This document shows, piece by piece, positions 27,680 through 38,093 of a stretch of 64,000 bases of DNA. The notes under the pieces were generated by a model. That model saw only the letters and a program-made list of their open reading frames with translations, ran no database searches and had not been told where the DNA came from. The stretch's first letter is position 1, and each line of letters starts with the position of its first letter. The stretch is taken from positions 620,001 through 684,000 of the forward strand of contig JBGAHD010000001.1 of NCBI GenBank assembly GCA_044226395.1. The letters are read 5' to 3'. This stretch comes from JBGAHD01 sp044226395 (GTDB taxonomy: Bacteria > Pseudomonadota > Gammaproteobacteria > Xanthomonadales > Ahniellaceae). Both the position numbers and the translations under genes were made by a program.

Positions 27680-27719
27680 CGATGGCGCAAATCGCCTCGC
27701 GATTTCGTTACTCCCGCAT

Positions 27720-30527
<2,808 letters not shown>

Positions 30528-30697
30528 CCGTCCCCTCGGACGCGCGTGCCGTCCCCGCGTTGACGCCGAAATCGCGACGAATCGTCGAGAAACCGCCGAT
30601 TTCGTGACGCACGCTTCACAACCGAACCGCCCCGCGCCCGCGCGCGGGCCGCCGTTCCATGCGAAAATCCGGGCGGCTTCGTTCCGCCCCGAGTTCC

Positions 30698-31555
30698 ATG
30701 TCCAGCCCCGAATCCGCGGTTTCGCCCCTGGGCGAGGCCTTTCCCATCGCCCTGCCCGCGACCGACGAGCAAGCGCCCGCGATCCTGATCGTGCCCGCGC
30801 TCGGCACACCGGCGGGCGCGTATCGACGCTTCGCCACCGCGCTCGCGGGCGCGGGTTGTCATGCCCTGGTGCATGAGCTGCGCGGCGTCGGCACCAGTCC
30901 CTTGCGCGCGTCGCGCAGCGAAGTGTGGGACTACGCGACCCTGGTCGACGATCTCGACGCCGCCATTCGCCGCGCCCGCGCCGCGCGACCGCGCGCGCGC
31001 TTGGTCTTGCTCGGGCATTCGCTCGGCGGGCATTTGAGTTTTCTGCATCAGGCACGGTTTCCCGATGTGGCCGTCGATGGCCTGAGCCTCGTCGCCAGCG
31101 GCGCGCCGTACTGGCGCGCGTATCCCGGCGCGGCGCGCCCGGTGGTGCGCTTGTTCGGCGCGATCACGCGCGGCCTGTGCGCGACGCTCGGCTACTTTCC
31201 CGGCGACTGGCTGGGCTTCGGCGGCAAGCAACCCGCGGCGCTGATGCGCGAATGGGCGCAATTCCTGCGCACGGGTCAGTACGATGTGCGCGCGTGGACC
31301 GATCCCGCGTGGCGCGAGCGCCTGCGTCATCTGCGTCGTCCCACGTACGCGATCACGGTCGAAGGCGACACGTATTGCCCACCGGGCGCCACGAATCATT
31401 TGATTGAACTCAGCAGCTGTCGCGCGCGCATCGATCATCATGGCGGCGAAGGCCCGGCGCCCGGTCACTTCGGCTGGATGAAGCAACCGCAGGACATCGC
31501 CGAGCGCATCGCGCGCTTCGCGAAGGAACTGCCCGAGCCGGTGATCATGCGATGA
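30698..31555 (+). CDS. Alpha/beta hydrolase
   Basis: 285 aa from the second in-frame ATG (MSSPESAVSPLGEAFPI); an ATG 13 codons upstream is possible. Nucleophile elbow GHSLGGH in LVLLGHSLGGHLSFL; catalytic His probably in PGHFGWMK near the C-terminus. No signal peptide. Resembles the COG4757-type predicted hydrolases (IVPALGTPAGAYRRFATALA). Substrate unknown. Its stop overlaps the start of the HAD gene (ATGA), so the two are coupled. Confidence 0.82.
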   Translation: MSSPESAVSPLGEAFPIALPATDEQAPAILIVPALGTPAGAYRRFATALAGAGCHALVHELRGVGTSPLRASRSEVWDYATLVDDLDAAIRRARAARPRARLVLLGHSLGGHLSFLHQARFPDVAVDGLSLVASGAPYWRAYPGAARPVVRLFGAITRGLCATLGYFPGDWLGFGGKQPAALMREWAQFLRTGQYDVRAWTDPAWRERLRHLRRPTYAITVEGDTYCPPGATNHLIELSSCRARIDHHGGEGPAPGHFGWMKQPQDIAERIARFAKELPEPVIMR

Positions 31556-32229
31556 ACCTCGGCTCGGCTCGCGGCCGTTTCGCCGCCGCGATCTTCGACA
31601 TGGACGGGCTGCTGCTCGATTCCGAACGCGTGTTGCTGCAGTTGTGGACCGAGGCCACGCGGCGTCGCGGCATCGACTTCGGCGAGCAACAGTTTCTACG
31701 CCTGGTCGGCCTCAACGAGGCTGAATCGCGACCGATCATGCTCGAGTGCCTGGGCCATCAGGACACCATCGACGAAGTCAGTCGTGAAGTCGGCGTGCTG
31801 CTGCGCGCGCGCATGCCCTGCTATGACTTGAAGCCCGGCGTGCACGCGGCGCTCGATTATCTGCGCGCGCGCAATGTGCCGCGCGCCGTGGCGTCGTCGA
31901 GTCGCGCGGCGACCATTCAACGTCACCTCGGCGCGCACGATGTGCTGACGCATTTCCACGCGTTCGCCGGCGGTGATGAAGTGCCGCGCGGCAAGCCCGA
32001 TCCGGCCGTGTATCGCCTGGCGGCCGATCGCATCGCCGTCGATCCCACGCAATGCCTGGCGTTCGAAGACAGCGAACCGGGCGCCACCGCCGCGCTCGCC
32101 GCTGGCATGCAGGTCGTGATGATCCCCGACCTCAAGTCACCCGGCGATGCCTTGCGCGCGCGGGCCTTGCACGTGCTGCCCTCGCTCGACGCGGCTTTGG
32201 CGCATTTTCCCGAGTGGTTCGGCCACTGA
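31552..32229 (+). CDS. HAD-superfamily phosphatase (beta-phosphoglucomutase/YniC-like)
   Basis: 225 aa. Motif I FDMDGLLLDSE, motif II VASSSRAA, motif III Lys in RGKPDP and motif IV FEDSEPG. The four-helix cap follows motif I, which places it in HAD subfamily IA with sugar-phosphate phosphatases such as YniC and YcjU. Expected activity: dephosphorylation of a hexose- or pentose-phosphate. Translationally coupled to the alpha/beta hydrolase by a 4-bp overlap. Confidence 0.88.
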   Translation: MNLGSARGRFAAAIFDMDGLLLDSERVLLQLWTEATRRRGIDFGEQQFLRLVGLNEAESRPIMLECLGHQDTIDEVSREVGVLLRARMPCYDLKPGVHAALDYLRARNVPRAVASSSRAATIQRHLGAHDVLTHFHAFAGGDEVPRGKPDPAVYRLAADRIAVDPTQCLAFEDSEPGATAALAAGMQVVMIPDLKSPGDALRARALHVLPSLDAALAHFPEWFGH

Positions 32230-32239
32230 CGACGCGCGC

Positions 32240-33505
32240 CTATTTTCGCTGAGTCTGCGCGCGCGCCAGACGCACCACGCCCAAGGCATCGTCGCGACGA
32301 TCGAACACGCAGTAACGCCCCGCTAGCAGCGGCAGGCCGATGATGGTCTGATTCGGCCAACGCGGCATCTGCCGCATCAGCAGACAGATCGATTCGCCCG
32401 CGCGCAAGGCGTTCTTCTGCCAGTACTCGCCCGGTTCGCAACTCACGCGCGCGGTCGCGCCGTCGAGGCCCTCGAACACGAAATGCAGATCCGGCCAGTC
32501 CTGACCGCGAATGCGCGCGTTGGCGATGCCGCGCTCGTCGCGCAGCGCGGTCTGCGAGGCCTCGATCAGTTTTGGAAAGGACTCGTTATAGGTCGCCAGA
32601 TCGGCGAGCACGCGATCGTAAATCGTGTTTTCCAGCACCAGAAAACTCGCGCCCGTGTCGATGATGGCATTGCTCGCCGCGCGTCGCGCGTAGGCGGGAT
32701 CGAGCGCCGGCGCGGGAATCGGTTCACAGGCACCGACCTGCACGCTCAACAGATTCGCGTTGTAGTACAGCTCGTGGACGATGCGGATGGTCTGAAAGGC
32801 GCCGTCGTACAAGTCCTGACATTCCTCGCCGCCACCCACCACCAGCACGCCACGATTGAGCGGATCACGCGCGAGCTGCGAGGGCCCATGCGCGTCATCG
32901 AGCACGTGCACGATCGAACGACCGATCTGCATGGCGAACTTGTCGGCGACCACGCCCTCGGATTCCAGCGCGCTGAAGAACGGCGCCACGTTCACGCGCG
33001 GCTGCGCGTTCAATTGCGACTTGAACGCGGCGTAGTCGGCGCGCACGTCTTCGCTGAAGGGCCAAGGCCAGGTCACGGCGGGCTCGTGGCCGCGCTCGCG
33101 CAGCAGCTCGGCCACGTCATGCGCGTGATTGAGACCTTGGAAAGCCAGGCCCAAAATGCCGTCCGCGTCGCGAAAGGCGGCGACTTCGTTTTCCATCAGC
33201 GCGAACGGTGAGTCTGACAGCACGCGCGCGTGAATGCCCTCGCCAAAGGCCACGCGCGAACGCAGCACCGGACCGGCCCAGGCGCCCTGACCGTAGGCGA
33301 CTTCCTGCGCGAGCGGCGTGGCTTGGCGATGTTCGTCGGTGTCCGAGCGATAGACCTTGGGCGACACCGCGAGTGTGCTCGAGCCCGTGTCGAGCAGCAG
33401 CTGCGCCACGCAGTCGCGCGAGCCGAAGCTGACCTCGGCCGTGTAGGCGCCCTTGGCGTAGGCCAGGGTCATGGGCAGTTGAAGATGGCGGTACTTGGTG
33501 GCCAT
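32240..33505 (-). CDS. Pepsin-like (family A1) aspartic protease homologue, no signal peptide
   Basis: 421 aa from ATG 33505, with GGGAGGG just upstream. Two-lobed pepsin signature: first catalytic motif LLLDTGSS (Asp39), flap Tyr71 in YGQGAW, DADGILGLAFQ (113-123), VVGGGEE (222-227), second catalytic motif IIDTGAS (Asp283), and the C-terminal PNQTIIGLPLL...YCVFDRRDDALGVVRLA, closely echoing pepsin's ILGD...VFDRxNxxVGLA. The Asp-to-Asp spacing (244 residues) exceeds pepsin's (183), implying an insertion near 130-215. No signal peptide or pro-segment is visible, as in the shewasin-type bacterial pepsins. Probably cytoplasmic and active; substrate unknown. Divergent from the GGDEF gene. Confidence 0.85.
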   Translation of the reverse strand: MATKYRHLQLPMTLAYAKGAYTAEVSFGSRDCVAQLLLDTGSSTLAVSPKVYRSDTDEHRQATPLAQEVAYGQGAWAGPVLRSRVAFGEGIHARVLSDSPFALMENEVAAFRDADGILGLAFQGLNHAHDVAELLRERGHEPAVTWPWPFSEDVRADYAAFKSQLNAQPRVNVAPFFSALESEGVVADKFAMQIGRSIVHVLDDAHGPSQLARDPLNRGVLVVGGGEECQDLYDGAFQTIRIVHELYYNANLLSVQVGACEPIPAPALDPAYARRAASNAIIDTGASFLVLENTIYDRVLADLATYNESFPKLIEASQTALRDERGIANARIRGQDWPDLHFVFEGLDGATARVSCEPGEYWQKNALRAGESICLLMRQMPRWPNQTIIGLPLLAGRYCVFDRRDDALGVVRLARAQTQRK

Positions 33506-33635
33506 CCGGCCCTCCCTGGCGGCGCGCGGCAAAGGCCAATTGTGACGTGAAAATTCGCGGACTTGTTGTGAATTGTTTGCGGTCCCGGGCTGATGGCTGC
33601 GGCATAATCGAGCCGTCCCGGCGCTGCTCGATGCG

Positions 33636-36600
33636 ATGATGCGATTGCGTTGCCTGCTGATCTTGGCTGCCTTGCTCACCGCGCCTGCCTTCGCGGCGGA
33701 TGGGCCGTCGACCGAGCCTTCGCGCATCGACCTGTTCGACCTCGCGGCCCCGGCCTTCACGACGTTTTCCGCGCGCGACGGCGTGCCCGAAGCCGTGATC
33801 GTCAGCGTCCAGACCGATGCCCAGGGCTTCGTCTGGCTGGCCTCGCCCTTGGGCGTGGCGCGCTACGACGGCCATCAGTGGGAACGCAGCGAAGACCCCG
33901 CGGTGCAAGGCTCGGTCGCCAACCTGATGGTCGACAGCCAGGGCACCCTCTGGGCCAGCGGCCACGACATGGGCGTGGTGCGCTACGACGGCGAGCACTG
34001 GCATCACGAAGGCCGCGAGCAAGGCATGAACACCCTGCACTTGCGCCGCCTGGCCGAGACGGTCGATGCCCAGGGTCATGTCGACCTGTGGGCGTTGACC
34101 TTCGACTCGGGGCTTTACCACCGCGTCAACAATCGCTGGGTGATCGACGAGTACGGCATCGACCTGCCACCTTCGGGCGTGCTGTCGATCGCGCGCACGA
34201 AAGACCTCGGCGGTCGCGATCGGCTGTGGGTCGGCAGCTTCAACGAAGGTCTTTGGTATCGCGAGGACGGGCGCTGGCATCGCTTCCAGGATCCGTCCTT
34301 CGACGTCGCCCAGATCGAGCATCTGACCGTCACCACCTATCGCGGGCGCGAGGAGTTGTGGATCTCGGCCTTCGGCTCGGGCATCTATCGCCTGGACGAC
34401 AAGGGTCTGCGCTCGTGGTCGCGCGCCACGGGCGATCTCGCGTCCGACACCTTGTACGACCTCGCCGCCGTCGCCTTGCCCGGCGGCGAGCGCGTGCTCT
34501 GGGGCGCGTCGCGCGCGGGCCTGGTGCGCATCTATCGCGAGCGCGCGCAGAATTTCGATCAGCGCCATGGCCTGCCCTCGGCCGTGGTGCGCAGTCTCTC
34601 GACTTGGCGCAGCCCCGATGGCATCGACGTGTTGTGGCTCGCCACCGAAGGCGGCGTCGCGCGCGCGGTGATGACCGCGAGCCGCTGGCAGACCGCGTCG
34701 CTGATGGGCGCGCAAGGCGCGGGCGTGTTCGGCGTGATGGTCGATCGCAATCCGACCGGCGACGAGCGTTTGTGGGTCGGTTCGACCAGCAATGGCCTGG
34801 GCCTGTTCGAGCGCGGCCGCTGGCGCACGTTCAGCCTGACCGAAGGCAGCCTGCCGGACAACGACGTGACCATGATCCTGCGCGCGCCCGACGAACACGG
34901 CGACGACGAGATCTGGCTGGGCCTGCGCTACGGCCATCTGTTGCGCGTGCTCGAGGGGCCACGCTTTCAGAATCAGGACGTGCCCTGGGACAAGAATAGC
35001 GGCCAGGCCGTGATGCACATGATTTCCCGTCGCGAGCAGGGCCAGTTCGAACGCTGGGCCGCGACGCGGCAATCGGGCGTCTATCGCTGGCGCGACGGCA
35101 AGTGGACCGCGTTCCGACCGGTCAAGGCCATCGGTCAGTGGCGCACGAACAGGCTACTGGAACAGATCGACGAACAAGGCCGCTCCTGGTTGTGGGCCAC
35201 GAGCAATCAGGGCCTGGCGCGGTTCGATGGCGAGATCTGGGACTTGTTCGGCGCCGACATCGGCCTGCCCGACACGGATCTGATCGGCGTCTCGCTCTAC
35301 ACCGACGCCGAAGGCAAGCCCATCCTGTGGCTGGGCAGCGTGCACGCGGGCCTGATCCGCGTCGATGTGAGCAATCCTCGCCTGCCGCGCCTGCTGCCCA
35401 ACGACCTGCCGCCCGCGCCCGACCCCATGGTCTACGGCGCCGAGCGCGATTCGCGCGGACGCTTGTACGTGTGCAGCAACAACGGCGTGCAGGTGCTGAC
35501 GCCGCGCGAGCGCGGCTATCAGTCGGTCATGTACTCGCGTCACGAAGGCATGGTGCACGAGGAATGCAATCGCAACGCGCAGACCATCGACATGCACGAT
35601 CGCTTCTGGACGGGCACGCTCGGGGGTCTGACCGTGTTCGATCCCAACGAAGAAATCATCGACACGCACGCCAAGCCGCTCGCGCTGACCCACGTGACGG
35701 TCGATGGCGTGCCGGTCAGCACGGATCTGGTGCGCGTGCCCGCGGGCGGTCGCGATCTGCGCGTGGAGTTCGCCCTGCTGTCGTGGCAGCGCGAATCGGA
35801 ATCGCGCTTGCGCACGCAGTTGATTGGCTTCGACGCGCGGCCCAGTGCGTGGACCGCGCAGACCTCGCGCTCGTTCAGCGCCCTGCCCGCCGGCAAGTAC
35901 ACGCTGCGCATCGAAGGTCGCGACTACGCCGGCAATGTCAGCACGCCGATCGAACTGTCGATCGAAATCGTGCCGACGATTTGGGAACGCGCCTGGGTGC
36001 GCGCCCTGCTCGCGCTCGGCGTGATTGGTCTTGGCGCGGCGCTGTTGTCGTGGCGCACGCGCTCGCTCGAAGGTCAGCGTCAACGCCTGGCCAATGAAGT
36101 CGCGTCGCGCACGGCCGAACTCAATCAAGCCAACGCGCGCCTGCTCGAACTGTCGTACAAGGACGCGCTCACGGGTCTGGCCAATCGTCGACATCTGCTC
36201 GAGGTGCTCGACGCCGGCGTGTTCCCGCAAGACCGCCCGACCTCGCTGATCTTCGTCGACGTCGATCACTTCAAGCAGTACAACGATCGTTACGGTCACC
36301 CGGCTGGCGACGAAGCCCTACGGTGCGTGGCCGAAGCGCTGCGCGCGAACGTGCCCGGCGATGCCCTGGTCGCGCGTTACGGCGGCGAGGAATTCGCGTG
36401 CCTGTTGCCCGGCATCGACCTGATCGGCGCGCGCGTGATGGCCGAACTCGTGCGCGTGGCCGTGTCCGAGCGTCCCGTGCCCGTGCCCGGCACGCCCGAT
36501 CACAACCGCGTCACCATCAGCGTTGGCGTGGCTTGCGTCGAACGCGCCGACGCCATGCAGACGCATCGCCTGCTGCGCGAAGCCGACATCGCGCTCTATC

Positions 36601-36638
36601 AAGCTAAGAACGACGGCCGCAACTGCGTGCGCGGATAA
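33636..36638 (+). CDS. Propeller-Y_Y_Y sensor diguanylate cyclase
   Basis: 1000 aa. Signal sequence (MMRLRCLLILAALLTAPAFA), periplasmic two-component-regulator-type beta-propeller repeats (about 45-680; for example GFVWLASPLGVARYDGHQWER, RLWVGSFNEGLWYREDGRWH), a Y_Y_Y domain (about 690-778), one membrane helix (about 788-806), a short coiled coil, and a GGDEF domain with active-site GGEEF at 916-920. The inhibitory I-site RxxD expected upstream of GGEEF is replaced (PGDA), so product inhibition is probably lost. Makes cyclic di-GMP in response to an external ligand. Confidence 0.92.
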   Translation: MMRLRCLLILAALLTAPAFAADGPSTEPSRIDLFDLAAPAFTTFSARDGVPEAVIVSVQTDAQGFVWLASPLGVARYDGHQWERSEDPAVQGSVANLMVDSQGTLWASGHDMGVVRYDGEHWHHEGREQGMNTLHLRRLAETVDAQGHVDLWALTFDSGLYHRVNNRWVIDEYGIDLPPSGVLSIARTKDLGGRDRLWVGSFNEGLWYREDGRWHRFQDPSFDVAQIEHLTVTTYRGREELWISAFGSGIYRLDDKGLRSWSRATGDLASDTLYDLAAVALPGGERVLWGASRAGLVRIYRERAQNFDQRHGLPSAVVRSLSTWRSPDGIDVLWLATEGGVARAVMTASRWQTASLMGAQGAGVFGVMVDRNPTGDERLWVGSTSNGLGLFERGRWRTFSLTEGSLPDNDVTMILRAPDEHGDDEIWLGLRYGHLLRVLEGPRFQNQDVPWDKNSGQAVMHMISRREQGQFERWAATRQSGVYRWRDGKWTAFRPVKAIGQWRTNRLLEQIDEQGRSWLWATSNQGLARFDGEIWDLFGADIGLPDTDLIGVSLYTDAEGKPILWLGSVHAGLIRVDVSNPRLPRLLPNDLPPAPDPMVYGAERDSRGRLYVCSNNGVQVLTPRERGYQSVMYSRHEGMVHEECNRNAQTIDMHDRFWTGTLGGLTVFDPNEEIIDTHAKPLALTHVTVDGVPVSTDLVRVPAGGRDLRVEFALLSWQRESESRLRTQLIGFDARPSAWTAQTSRSFSALPAGKYTLRIEGRDYAGNVSTPIELSIEIVPTIWERAWVRALLALGVIGLGAALLSWRTRSLEGQRQRLANEVASRTAELNQANARLLELSYKDALTGLANRRHLLEVLDAGVFPQDRPTSLIFVDVDHFKQYNDRYGHPAGDEALRCVAEALRANVPGDALVARYGGEEFACLLPGIDLIGARVMAELVRVAVSERPVPVPGTPDHNRVTISVGVACVERADAMQTHRLLREADIALYQAKNDGRNCVRG

Positions 36639-36805
36639 GCGGCGCTGTCGCTTTTCGCGGCGTTTTCCTACACGCGATCGCGGGTGCTTCCTACGCGCCG
36701 CGCATTCGATCGCATGCCGTTCGTGACGTTATTTCCCGCGTCGAGTGACTGCGGTCGACCGCAGGGATGCCTCGACCTCATCACATTCATTCGGGAGAAA
36801 CGATC

Positions 36806-37033
36806 ATGTTGACCAAAGAAGGCCTGCAATTCGTCTTGCGTCTGACCGACTACTTCGGCGGCCATTGGGAAGATCCCAGCTGGGGCCGTCGCGCCGTTAA
36901 TCAGACCTTGCTGCTGACCAGCATCGGCACGCTGGTCGAAGGCGTGGCCGACGAGGAAGCGCGCCGCGCCCTTCAAACCGCCGTCGCGCGCGCCACCGTG
37001 GGCGCGGCGCGCGGCGTGGGCGTCGCGGCATGA
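36806..37033 (+). CDS. Small hypothetical protein (75 aa)
   Basis: 75 aa from ATG 36806 with GGGAGAAACGATC upstream. Sequence MLTKEGLQFVLRLTDYFGGH, then EDPSWGRRAVNQTLL... and an Ala/Val/Gly-rich C-terminus (TVGAARGVGVAA). No signal peptide; mostly helical. Not recognised. Its stop overlaps the start of the next gene (ATGA), so the two are a coupled pair. Confidence 0.6.
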   Translation: MLTKEGLQFVLRLTDYFGGHWEDPSWGRRAVNQTLLLTSIGTLVEGVADEEARRALQTAVARATVGAARGVGVAA

Positions 37034-37488
37034 GCACGCGCTTGAATCCGCTGCGCGGCCTCGTGCTCGCGACCTATCTCGTGCTGGGTCTTATCGGCGC
37101 CAACGCGCACGCGGGCACCTGGCACGTGATCGAGACCTTCACCGATGGCTGCGACGAGGACGTGACCATCAAGAAGCCCTACACCGGCCCCGAAGGTCCT
37201 TCGCTCGACTACGGCGATGTGCTGCTGTGTCGAAGCAATGCCTGCAAGAGCCTGCTCAACAACAACCCGCCCGCGTTCAACGGCGTCGCCGCCAACGGCT
37301 CGGGCGTGAGCCCGTTCACCACGCGCGAATGGCTACATCCCGTGCCCAAGAACAGCGACCGCTATTTCCGCTGGTTCTGCGGCCTCACGGCCGAACGCTC
37401 GCGCTGCCCCACGGGCACTGATGCCATCACCGCGCGCTTGAAATCGCCGGGTGCGTTCGAGACCAAGTGCTGGGATTTCGATCCGTAA
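37030..37488 (+). CDS. Hypothetical Cys-rich secreted protein
   Basis: 152 aa. Signal peptide about 1-28 (GLVLATYLVLGLIGANAHA). The mature part has six cysteines (DGCDE, LLCRS, NACKS, WFCG, SRCP, TKCWD), enough for three disulfides, and ends CWDFDP. I do not recognise the family. It is translationally coupled to the 75-aa gene upstream; the pairing of a small non-exported protein with a disulfide-rich exported one might be a partner, immunity or chaperone arrangement, but this is inference. Confidence 0.65.
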   Translation: MSTRLNPLRGLVLATYLVLGLIGANAHAGTWHVIETFTDGCDEDVTIKKPYTGPEGPSLDYGDVLLCRSNACKSLLNNNPPAFNGVAANGSGVSPFTTREWLHPVPKNSDRYFRWFCGLTAERSRCPTGTDAITARLKSPGAFETKCWDFDP

Positions 37489-37507
37489 GCGGATCCGCGT
37501 GAAGCTT

Positions 37508-37540
37508 GCGCGGGACACGATCCGCCATCGCGTCCCGCGC
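37508..37540. terminator. Bidirectional hairpin between convergent genes
   Basis: Arms GCGCGGGAC-a-CGAT and ATCG-c-GTCCCGCGC with loop CCGCC: 13 bp with one mismatch. Located between the stops at 37488 (+) and 37548 (-). Confidence 0.65.
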
Positions 37541-37547
37541 AGTATTC

Positions 37548-37967
37548 TCAACTGACCGCGAAGGTGTCTGGATTGCCCAGCGCCCGCGTCGCCAACTCCG
37601 TGTCCATGTATTCCGTCACTTCGCGCAAGCGGCCATCGACCACGCGAAAGATGAAGCAATAGGCGTTGTTGTACGGTTCGCCGGACGTGGTGGTCACTTC
37701 GCCGCGACCTTGCACGACCACGTACTCGCCTTCGGCGATGAAGCGCTCGGCGCGGTTGAGATACGGCGTGGCGAAGCGCGAGAACAACGGTCGGAACAAG
37801 TGCTCCAGCACCGCTTGCTTGCCGCGGAACACGCGCGCCCACTGCGCGACGCCTGCGACCGTCCAAATGAAGTCGTCGGCCATGGCGTCACGCAGCGGCT
37901 TGGCGTTGCCCACCGCGAGTTCGGCAAAGATCGCGTGCAGCAGGGCCTTGTTGGATTCGGTGCTCAT
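37548..37967 (-). CDS. NTF2-like / SnoaL-like domain protein
   Basis: 139 aa, a full cone-shaped NTF2-like fold: KALLHAIFAELAVGNAKPLRDAMADDFIWTVAG, RFIAEGEYVVVQGRGEVTTTSGEPYNNAYCFIFRVVDGRLREVTEYMDTELA. The YNNAYCFIFRV...EYMDT pattern is typical of ketosteroid-isomerase-related proteins of unknown substrate. AAGGATCC precedes the ATG. Cytoplasmic. Confidence 0.85.
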   Translation of the reverse strand: MSTESNKALLHAIFAELAVGNAKPLRDAMADDFIWTVAGVAQWARVFRGKQAVLEHLFRPLFSRFATPYLNRAERFIAEGEYVVVQGRGEVTTTSGEPYNNAYCFIFRVVDGRLREVTEYMDTELATRALGNPDTFAVS

Positions 37968-37984
37968 GGAAGGATCCTTTGATC

Positions 37985-38008
37985 GTCGCGACCCCGCGGG
38001 GCCGCGAC
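37985..38008 (-). terminator. GC-rich hairpin downstream of the DUF4394 gene
   Basis: GTCGCG-a-CCCC pairing with GGGG-c-CGCGAC around GC. It lies between the end of the DUF4394 gene (38094) and the NTF2-like start, so may end the upstream transcript; no T-run. The palindrome CGTTCGAACG at 38020-38029 lies between the two and could be an operator. Confidence 0.4.
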
Positions 38009-38093
38009 GCGAGTAGCGGCGTTCGAACGTTCAGAACGAACGCGCCTGCGATCAGCCCGCGACGCCATCACTACGACATCGCGGGCCCCGAGC

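Noticed and set aside
33117..35072. 651-residue minus-strand ORF across the pepsin and GGDEF genes
   Set aside because: It overlaps two well-supported genes out of frame and has no family motifs. A GC shadow ORF.
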